This document shows, piece by piece, positions 55,855 through 64,000 of a stretch of DNA of 64,000 nt (positions are counted from its first letter, which is position 1; each line of letters begins with the position of its first letter). The notes under the pieces are model-generated. The model was given only the letters and a program-made list of their open reading frames with translations, made no database searches and was not told where the DNA came from. Source of the DNA: Hygrocybe punicea (lineage: Eukaryota > Basidiomycota > Agaricomycetes > Agaricales > Hygrophoraceae); NCBI GenBank assembly GCA_963556145.1, contig OY744462.1, positions 7,564,001 through 7,628,000 on the forward strand, in the 5' to 3' direction. The position numbers and the translations under genes are program-made.

Positions 55855-58800
55855 ATGAGTGTGCCCTTACTTGGACGGAGTGTGGAGTCAGTTTGTGTGT
55901 GTGGCCGATCTTTCCGGCAGCTCAGTGCTTTCACCAACCACAAGCGCACCTGCCAATCGTCGAAGAAGCGCCTTTCCAGTGCTCTGGACAAGGCAAAACA
56001 GCTCTGGAAAGGTCCCAAGAGGCGTCGACTTCTTTCATTGTCTTTGGAGACTGATGAAGTGCCTCTGGTGGGTTTGGCACCCCAGGCAGCAGACCCAGTG
56101 GTTGCAATCGAGGTACCTATTTTGAGGATGAAGAAAGATAACCGCTCATTAAATGTTGTTTGTAGATTGGTGTTGTTCCGGATGATGAAAACCAAGCCAA
56201 TGACTCCCATATGTCTATGATGGAGCGTGCACCATGGACCCGAAGACTTAATTGTCGACTCCCTCTACGATTCAGAGATCCACTGCCGCAACCGCCACCA
56301 CTTTTACCACCGCCATCCCTCATCCGTTCTATCGCGTCTACTTCGCAGTCAACGGCAAACAATAGAACGGCTTCAAGTTCGTCGTTGGGCTCGAGCTCAG
56401 GAGCGGTATGCCGTCGACTGTGCCAAGTGTTCAGGACAGTACGCAACATATTCGGGCTATCACGGCTGTACCACACTGCAGAATTGCCTTCGCACGATCC
56501 AGAGGAGTGCAACGAGTTATCTGATATCCCATCTCAAGCCCCTTCCACATCCGCTCCGCCAACATTTTATCCTTATCCGAACCACAGCTCATTCTGCTTA
56601 GGCGACTGGTATTGGAATGGCGGCGTCCAGAAATCTCAGTCTAGCTTTAATGAGCTTTTGGACATTGTTGGACATTGTGGCTTCGAGCCTGCAGCCGTTC
56701 GAGACACCAAATGGAGTGAGATCAATAATATTCTAGCAAGCGGTGAAGATGAAGAATGGTTGGATGAGGATGCTGGATGGAAACATACGCCTGTGACAAT
56801 TGAAGTACCCTATCAGCTTCGCCGTGGCGTCTCCCCGGATCCTGATGCTGGTCCTCAAAGTTACACAATTGACGACTTCTATCACCGCAGTCTGGTTTCG
56901 GTCATTCGGGAAAAGCTTTCGAACTCAACAGGAAATCATCAGCATTTTCATTACGAACCATTCGAGCTGAATTGGCAGCCGGGCGAAGTTCCTCACCCGG
57001 TGCGTGTTCAGGGTGAACTGTACACATCTCCTGCCTTCATCGATGCCCATCGCGAACTGCAAGATTCTCCTGCAGAGCCAGGTTGCTCACTTCCACGCGT
57101 GGTCGTTGCACTGATGTTCTGGTCTGATGTTACGCACCTGACATCTTTTGGTGATGCGAAGATTTGGCCCCTTTACATGTTTTTCGGAAACGAATCCAAA
57201 TATTACCGGTGTAAACCCTCATGCCATCTCTGTCACCACATTGCGTATTTTCATTTGGTGGGTGCCATATGTTCGCTGATTGCTGGATCATGGCTGATCA
57301 TCTATGCAATAGCTTCCTGGGGCCTTCAAGGATTTTGCCACCAAGCAGACAGCAGGGGGAAAAGAACCCAGTGATCAATTCATGGCGCACTGCGCTCGGG
57401 AGCTCATGCATGCCCAATGGATGATTCTACTTGATGATGAGTTTCTGGAAGCTTGGGTGCACGGCATCATGATTACATGCTGTGACGGGATTACAAGACG
57501 GTTCTACCCCCGAATATTCACCTATTCTGCGGATTATCCTGAGAAGTACGCCATCTATTCACAACCGTGACCAATTGGAATGAACTGACACAGCAATCTT
57601 TACACAGAATCCTCCTCGCTAGTATTCGTAAAATGCCTGCCCTTTGCCCTTGTCCACGGTGTCTCACCCCGATGTCACACTTTCATAACCTTGGGACAGC
57701 TTCGGATATACAACGTCGGGTAACATTGGCTCGCGTCGATGATCGTGGTCGACAGAACTTGGTTTTCGCTGCTCGGAAGCTAATATATGAAAGGCACCAA
57801 CAAGTGAATAGTACAGCTGTGGATAATTTCCTGAAAGAGACTTCTTTGGTTCCAAACCTAGTATGTCTGTTGCTATAATAATGTTATGCTTAACTTTCGC
57901 AATTAACTCTTGTGATTTAGAATGCCTTTTCTGGTAGACTGGGACGCTTCGGCTTCGTTTTGTACTTGATGCTGGTAGTCGATTTATTGCATGAAATGGA
58001 GCTGGGCGTTTGGAAAAGCCTCTTCATCCATCTCCTGCGGATTCTGGAATTGCACCAGGGAGCAAATTTGGTTGCAGAATTAGATCGTCGGTAAGACATT
58101 TATTGATGTATTGCTGTCGCCGATCCTAATTATGGACGAAGCTATCGGCAACTCCCTTCTTTTGGAAGGGATGCAATCCGACGATTCCCAGTTAATTGTT
58201 CTGAACTGAAAAACATGGCTGCCCGGGATTACGAGAATCTCTTGCAGGTATGATAAAGTCTTCTCAGGTTACCATATTCATTATATGTCGATCAGTGTGC
58301 TATTCCTGTTTTTGAAGGATTGCTTCCAGAACCGCACAATCAACAGATCTTGGATCTCTTGTTTGTGGCGGCACATTGGCACAGCCTGGCCAAATTACGG
58401 ATGCACAATGACTTGACTCTCGACGTCATGGATGCCGTCACAATTTCTTTGGGTGAGAAACTTCGCGAATTCAACGACACGACATGTTCTGCCTTCGTGA
58501 CTCGGGAGCTTGAACGGGAGCTCAACGCACACGTTCGCCGGCAAGCTAAAGAGGCAGCAAAGAAAAATAATACCGAAGGCCGTCGCTCCGGTTCTGACAC
58601 TGTCGATCCGAGGACTAATGCTCGACGTCTTAAGCATTTCAATCTCAATACATACAAGGCTCACGCCCTGGGTGATTACACTGCTACAATTAGAAGATAT
58701 GGCACCACAGACTCTTACTCAACAGAGCCGGTAAGTATCTTCAAATCCAAACCGAAAATGATTTATTCTGAATAGCTTTGTAGGGTGAACTGGAGCACCG

Positions 58801-60167
58801 CTCGCCAAAAGCATGGTATACCCGCACAAGTCGCAAACGGTTTATTCAGCAAATGACGCGCATCGAGCGGCGGCAGACCCGTATCCGTCGTATCCGCGAA
58901 CAATACCGAAAGGCGGGGAAGACTACGCAAGAGGACGTCTCCAATAAACCTGACGTGCATCACAATATTGGGAAATCTCAAAATTTTCCTGAGAGTATCC
59001 CGCTTTTCTTGCAGAAACATGCAGGTGATCCTGCGGTCAAGGTATTGGCTCATGCTCGTGACCGAGACAAACTAAGTCGTGCTTATTCATTGCCAGGACT
59101 TCATTCCGAAACTCAAAGATCATTTACTTCCTCGAATCAAAGCTGTCTTGTCCGAAGAAGCTTCCACGGCGGATGGCATTCCATCCCAGCCTTTCAACTA
59201 TGGGTTAGCAGACCTATTGTTCACCGAACCACATGAGACTATCCAAACTGCCTGCAACTCGGTGCTGTTCAAACATGATCGCATATACCGCCATCATCTC
59301 GCCCGATTCAATTACACAACCTATGATGTTCGACGATGTCAGGATGTGGTCAATCCCAACACCTCCCACTGTGATATCACACTCCTTGCAAATCCCGAAG
59401 ACCTTGAGGGGAATGCAAACCATCCATTTTTATATGCACGCGTTCTTGGAATTTTCCACACAAACGTTATTTACACAGGAACTGGGATGCTGGACTATTG
59501 GCCAAGAAAGCTGGAGTTCTTATGGGTGCGATGGTTCCAATATGTAGGAAGCCATGGCGTTGCTTGGGAAGACCTTCGTTTGGATTGTGTTCGATTTCCC
59601 CCAATGGCAAGTGATGGTGCGTTTGGATTTGTAGATCCAAGGGATGTATTGCGGGGATGCCACGTTATGCCCAGGTTTGCAAAAGGAAGAGTCCATCGTG
59701 ATGGGGTTGGCCTGTCACGCTGTGCGGCTGATTCGAACGACTGGCTTTACTACTACATTGACAGGTCCTATAATGGTTTGATAGTATACTCTCAGGTACT
59801 CAATTTTTTTCTCTCCTGTAGATTTGTGGACCGCGATATGACCATGCGCTATCACTGGGGTCTCGCCGTCGGGCATACCTATACACATGGTCAAGCTTCG
59901 AGCAGGGTCGCGCCCTCCAATCGGTCTTCCCATTCTGTTGAATGCGATATGGAATCGGAAGTGACGCCAGCGGTCCCTGAAAACTTAGATCCAGGTGCAA
60001 ACAACAACCAGGCGTTCAATGAAGAAGGATCCGATACCGAACAATGGGAACGAAGTCGGGATGATTGGGAAGATGCCGATGATTTGAGTGATGGGCACGC
60101 CGACCGGGAGCGTGAAGAATTCAGTGATGATGAGATGGTTCTGGCCATGGATGACATGTATGGGTAG
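55855..60167 (+). CDS. Plavaka-type transposase, complete frame
   Basis: Ten exons join in frame without stops: 55855-56112, 56166-57257, 57313-57545, 57608-57860, 57921-58090, 58142-58247, 58296-58730, 58784-59041, 59097-59764, 59822-60167 (3819 nt, 1272 residues). The N-terminus has a Cys/His finger (CVCGRSF...NHKRTC) and basic SSKKRLSSALDKAKQLW. Family blocks: TIDDFYHRSLVSVIREKLSN, HYEPFELNWQPGE, GELYTSPAFIDAHRELQ, RVVVALMFWSDVTHLTSFG, FFGNESKYYRCKPSCHLCHH, CARELMHAQWMILLDDEF, RRFYPRIFTYSADYPEK, CPCPRCLTPM, LHEMELGVWKSLFIHLLRIL, NLNTYKAHALGDYTATIRRY, GTTDSYSTEP, HHNIGKSQN, FNYTTYDVRRCQDVVNP and RFVDRDMTMRYHWGLAVGHT, then an acidic tail. Plavaka elements are CACTA-related DNA transposons of basidiomycetes. 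Terminal repeats were not identified, so mobility is unproven. Confidence 0.9.
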
Positions 60168-60640
60168 GATATGGATTGTGATTCGCTCTATTGGATTTCT
60201 GGTGAATGTACTCAAAAATTTTGCTACCTACCTAGCAATGAGGAGCAGATGCAAAGCACGAAATAAGTGAATACAGTCATAGCATAATGACAACTCGGTC
60301 GCTTGCAACCGCCTTTAACACGTTAAAGTCGTCGAGAAATCGATTTCACATCCCACGCCGCAACCACCATCTCTGCCCGGAACTTTCAGTTCAACGTTCG
60401 AAGCAATCAAGCCAACAACAACATGTACTTAAAAAATGTCTGGCAGTTCATCCTACGACTTTTTGGTGCAGGACGAGGCGCTCCGGGGTGGCCGCCCCTT
60501 TGTATTCTCTCTCTTCACATCTCAATCGCCACTCTACTTTATTGCTACAGGCCTCTCGTTGGAATGTCTCGTGACTGGCATAATTGCAACATGCAACCGC
60601 TTGTGCGTTCACTAATCACTCATACAAACTAATCTAGGTA
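60168..60640. other. Region between Plavaka gene and bestrophin remnant
   Basis: Short open frames (for example from 60287 and 60423) have a basic or membrane-like look but no family match. They could be remnants of the 5' half of the bestrophin-like gene; I cannot show this. Confidence 0.3.
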
Positions 60641-61294
60641 CTCTTTTCATATGTGGGTGGTCACCCTCATCTACGGTCTTACCTTGGTATACGTGACGCT
60701 TGGGCTTGGGCATCTGCCGCCGTTCCAAATATGGCCCAAGATCATAGTAAGTGATATATCATCCCATGTGCAACAATAGTTTGCCTGAATTGCGCTTCCG
60801 CATGCATTCATTTTCTTTGGATTCCTTGTCACTGGTGAAGAAATAGAGAGTACGTCGAATTCATTTGTTCTTATGAGTGACTTGTGAATGACACTGGTAA
60901 TCCCTTTCCAGACCCTTTTGGTGAGCCCAGATCTGTGAAAGCAACAAGATGACCGTCAATTGACTTTGCTGCCAAGGTTACGACGAGATTGACCTCGTGA
61001 GGTTACTGACGGGGTTACGTCAGAACATGGACCATTATTGCCACAACATAATCCGTAAATACACTTGCTTTGGCCACGGTTCATTCTCTGTTTTTCAAAA
61101 CTGACCCTGTCTTCGATTTAGGTCAGGAACTTCGCGCCAAGACAGCGACACCTGCTCCGCATCCATCTCCATGGGGGTTCAGCCCTGACAACGACCTGGT
61201 CTTTTCCAAGCGTGGGGATCACAAGGATCGGGTTAAGCCTATGCAATGTGTCCCACGAGGCCCATCGCAGATCCATGCGGCTTTAGCGTTCTGA
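60640..61294 (+). pseudogene. Bestrophin-like anion channel, 3' part only
   Basis: The sequence IALPHAFIFFGFLVTGEEIEN (about 60795-60850) joined to PFG (60914-60921), then YDEIDL (after an acceptor near 60977) and NMDHYCHNII to RQELRAKTATP after an intron ending near 61121, reproduces the conserved bestrophin/UPF0187 block GEEIENPFGYDxNDLxxDHYCHNIIRxEL. The C-terminal tail ends at 61294. The upstream exon (LIYGLTLVYVTLGLG...PPFQIW) may be the preceding membrane segment. The N-terminal two thirds are missing, a TGA lies just before IALP in that frame, and a 27-nt in-frame stretch sits between YDEIDL and NMDH. A decayed, 5'-truncated copy next to the Plavaka gene is the likely reading. Confidence 0.6.
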
Positions 61295-61700
61295 GGCCTG
61301 AAGCTTGCTGACCGCAACTCCATTCTTTTTTCGTGGGTCGTGTCGAAAAGTATCGGATTCTATTTAATTATAGCCGTTAGTCTTTGCTTTTAAATAGTTG
61401 GGACTGGATTTTTCTTCGCTTGCTAATAGAACGTAGGCCATGAAATATTTACCGCTTGGCTAGTGTATCACCATTATTTCCAGTAGACCGAAATTTTTAG
61501 TAAATTGCTGGAAATGGTTTCATTTACCAACGGCCACTATTACTAGATGTCATGTTGTAAAGCCGAAGCCCGGGAACGGCCAAAACAAAGGCCAAGACGA
61601 CGGAGACGAGGACAACGAGGGTACTGACTATGGCGGCGACGAGGACAGCTGCGTCGACGGAGCTCTCCAAGGTGCGCAAAAACATTGCGTCCCTCTCCCG
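61295..61700. other. Intergenic stretch
   Basis: AT-rich to 61510, then GACGAGG/GACGACG-rich sequence (61590-61660) like the flanks of other palindrome copies. No gene. Confidence 0.4.
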
Positions 61701-61705
61701 TTTAC

Positions 61706-61838
61706 ACCTCACAAACACACATCAGAATGGTGATCACATCGATGGCCACAGCAGATGCACAAACACCACCATCGCTCCTTTTTTGCCTCACGAATACACG
61801 CCACCACATCAATTGACGGACGTACAGTTTCGTGAGGG
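61706..61838. repeat. Dispersed palindrome, copy L, with a degenerate partner
   Basis: Copy L: left arm GCCTCACGAA (61785), core ACATCAATTGACGG (TCAATTGA at 61809-61816) and right arm TTTCGTGAGGG ending near 61838. About 79 bp upstream a second left arm ACCTCACAAA (61706) is followed at the expected distance by a different palindromic core, GTGATCAC (61730-61737), with no clear right arm. The tandem arrangement resembles B/C and F/G. Confidence 0.6.
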
Positions 61839-61859
61839 ATGAGGAGGAGGTGAGCGGAG

Positions 61860-62150
61860 CCTGGTATATTGTGTGGTCAAGGTTCTATAAGACTTATGCT
61901 TATCATAGTGGCCTGTCCACCATATAGGCCAAGGTTCTACAAGGTTGTAAAAAAAAAGGCATTGCAAAGGAATAATTAAATATTTATCAGAATGGCTGAT
62001 ATATTGTATGGCCAAGCTTCTATAAGACAGTGAAAAAAATGGTATTTCACAGGAATAATTAGATGCTCATCAGAATGGCTTATATTGTATGGCCGAGCTT
62101 CTATAAGACCGTGTAAAAATGGTATTTCACAGGAATATTTAGATGTTTAT
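61860..62150. repeat. 82-bp tandem repeat, about 3.5 units
   Basis: Units contain ATATTGTATGGCCAAGCTTCTATAAGAC and AATGGTATTTCACAGGAATA words; AATGGC anchors recur at 61991 and 62073. The first unit is more diverged. AT-rich, non-coding. Confidence 0.7.
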
Positions 62151-62159
62151 CATCCTACT

Positions 62160-62630
62160 CTACCTGGGCTGCCTCTCAACTAAGTAGACAAACCGGGCAA
62201 GACCCCTGGTCTCCAGGTGCGTCTCCATCCCCTCCCACTCGTCGTTTGCTGACCAAGGCCTGCGTATCCCCGGCTTCCCATTTCCACCTGGCGCACAGCC
62301 GGTGCCGTGTCCATTGACCGGCGTAGGATGTCGTCAGGTCGAACAGTGGTTGGTGGGGTGGGCAGTGTTTGCCCAGGGCATAACCCGTACCTGCAACTTT
62401 GGGTGCGGGTGGAGGGTGTCTGTACTAACAATACATTATTCTTATGGTGCGCAACTGACAGTCCACCATGTATTCAAGTTGATTTAAAAGCGACCTTTTC
62501 AAACAAACTTTTGTACGCAGGCGTACAGGTATATATTTCAACCAAGTCAACACTGACCACACTTGACCCTCAACCATCACATTCCACCGCTCGCTCACCA
62601 CCAACACCTTCCTTTGCTCTGTCTTTATGA
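62160..62630. other. Intergenic stretch
   Basis: No gene or element supported. Open frames are short and without resemblance to any family. Confidence 0.35.
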
Positions 62631-62631
62631 C

Positions 62632-63040
62632 TATGAATTTGTTACCATCGCTTTGGCGCCGACGACTCCTGTCGCCAAGCTTTGATGCAGTAGGACCATT
62701 ACGCACTGTCCTCTCGCGATATTCGGCTGAGATAGAAGCCGCTAAAGTAAAAAAGCTTTGCTACATGTAAGCGATCATTTCCTGAATCAATCCGCGGACT
62801 CACAGCAGTTTTCAGGGAGGGATATCATCGAGGCCACCAACGCCACACGATCCGTGGCTACTCATTCGGGGACTGGATGAGTTTGACGGTCCATTTAGTG
62901 GACAACGAGGGTTCTGGTACCCCAGCAGATCATGATGAGGTATATGTGTATCGGGCAAGAGATGTACGAAAATGGAGGCGGCTAAAAAATCCTGGCCTGC
63001 GACACCAATTCCGGGAGGAATGTTTTGAGAAGGTCAGTCT
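62632..63040 (+). other. Possible spliced gene start, unrecognised
   Basis: From ATG at 62632 the frame reads MNLLPSLWRRRLLSPSF (basic, mitochondrial-leader-like) to KVKKLCY. A GTAAGC intron (about 62768-62811) then joins in phase to IFQGGISSRPPTPHDPWLL and IRGLDEFDGPFSGQRGFWY. The combined frame is open and codon-like, but ends soon after and later exons could not be linked. No family recognised. Confidence 0.3.
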
Positions 63041-63049
63041 CTCATGTTT

Positions 63050-64000
63050 CAATTATCATTATGCTAAACTTTGTTGTAGGTCAACTGCTAAATATTTTTC
63101 CTTACTGGCATTCATGTACACCGTAGATATTCCGGAACTCAAGCACTGGACGCGATAATGAATGGCAATTGATATTGCCGCTTGCTGCTATGTTTTATCT
63201 ATCACACAATTCCCCCCTGTTGCTGACGGGTTGCTTACAGGACCTAGCACTTTCCTACTGCTCACGGGATGCTGCAGCCTCAGGAACGACCACACTCGCG
63301 ACTTCCAGCAAGAATAATGACTTATTGCTTCAAAGGTATGTTTCGGTCCTTGCATGACCTGAGCTAAATATGGCTTCCAGAGTGCCATATCTATCTGTAG
63401 ATATTCCTAGTGTCAAGAGAAAGAGATAAAATCACTGGGTCTCCGTTCAAGACAAGTCCGTAACGGTGCAAAGCACTCGCATCTCATTTATTTACGAGAT
63501 TTTATCAGTGCATGTTATGGCACATTTCGCAGCGTACGCGGCTAGGTTTCCATCCTGCACGGAGCGCTCTTCGTCCCACGCGAGCTGGCGATGGCCTCAA
63601 CGACACAGATGAATGTATGTCCAGCGACGGCGGTGGCTTGATAACAGAAGTGACAGCGACAACGACGATATTGAGCGTTGACAGCTGATGGTAGGGATGA
63701 CAGGGACCACGAGCGGCAAGGACTATGGCAGCAGCATTCTTGCCCAACATTGAGAAATGGTATATTCAAGGCGTGCAGTACATAGTTTTGTTAGAAGCCA
63801 CAACAAAATTACTATAACTCTAGATGTATCCACAGTGATGGAACCACTGTATCACTGGCAAGGAGTATACTAAGTGCCATGGTAAGACAAGTAAAAAGAC
63901 GCATAAGTTTCTGTTCAGTAAAAGTAACAGTCCTGAGATTTTGACTTGCATCTGCGGTAGTTCACAAGCAATGTTATATATTGTACATGAGAACTAAATT
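63050..64000. other. Unassigned end of window
   Basis: Short frames on both strands, none convincing. No repeats of note. Confidence 0.3.

Noticed and set aside
60955..61003. An eleventh palindrome copy (GTCAATTGAC at 60955 with ACCTCGTGAGGT at 60992)
   Set aside because: No left arm, and the two words fall in an intron and an exon (YDEIDL) of the bestrophin-like gene, so the match is probably chance.

Overview
The window looks like a repeat-rich chromosome segment from a basidiomycete fungus, most likely an Agaricomycete. The evidence is short (about 45-70 nt) introns with GT(R)AG-type ends and CTAAC-like branch sites, a fungal NACHT/WD40 STAND protein, Plavaka and hAT transposases of basidiomycete type, a DUF6698 gene, multi-exon genes on both strands and one 200-base assembly gap. 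Species cannot be named from the sequence.

Layout. 1-1.3 kb: a C-rich minisatellite inside long terminal inverted repeats. 2-6.1 kb: a NACHT-WD40-like STAND gene. 7.46-11.6 kb: an intact autonomous hAT transposon (8-bp target duplication, 831-residue transposase in 9 exons) with a second, non-autonomous hAT nested in its first intron. 13.3-15.65 kb: a non-autonomous hAT full of CAN repeats. 15.9-16.6 kb: a foldback MITE. 16.57-17.4 kb: an assembly gap and a large palindrome. 18.3-19.2 kb: PAM17. 19.8-20.8 kb (minus): a membrane-anchored SH3 protein. 21.5-23.3 kb: an inverted-repeat-bounded segment carrying only the N-terminus of an Mo25/Hym1 gene. 23.6-25.8 kb (minus): a multi-exon membrane protein. 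26.1-29.3 kb: two tandem paralogous genes for small secreted Pro/Ser-rich proteins. 29-37.5 kb: gene-free, hairpin- and simple-repeat-rich sequence. 38-43 kb: a non-autonomous LTR retrotransposon with gag on one strand and a zinc-cluster/coiled-coil gene on the other. 43.8-44.7 kb: a 186-bp satellite. 45-46.5 kb (minus): a DUF6698 gene. 48.1-50.5 kb (minus): a decayed Spt5-like NGN/KOW gene. 51.2-52.8 kb: a 2OG-Fe(II) dioxygenase-like gene of the TET/JBP-related, transposon-associated type. 55.1-55.6 kb: a Brr2-type helicase fragment. 55.9-60.2 kb: an intact Plavaka transposase. 60.6-61.3 kb: the 3' part of a bestrophin-like gene. 61.7-64 kb: repeats and unassigned sequence.

Only a few genes look like ordinary host genes (PAM17, the SH3 protein, the membrane protein, the secreted-protein pair, STAND). 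Most of the rest is transposons, transposon-associated families or gene fragments.

The most unusual signal is a dispersed palindrome of about 54 bp: outer arms ACCTCRCGAA / TTCGYGAGGT placed almost symmetrically around a core ACGTCAATTGACGT. It recurs about ten times in 64 kb, inside otherwise unrelated elements and next to triplet or purine/pyrimidine repeats. In at least three places it is paired, in the same orientation, with a second conserved hairpin module (ACCTGGGC..GTGGGYGCACCAC..GCTTTCC). I do not recognise this family.
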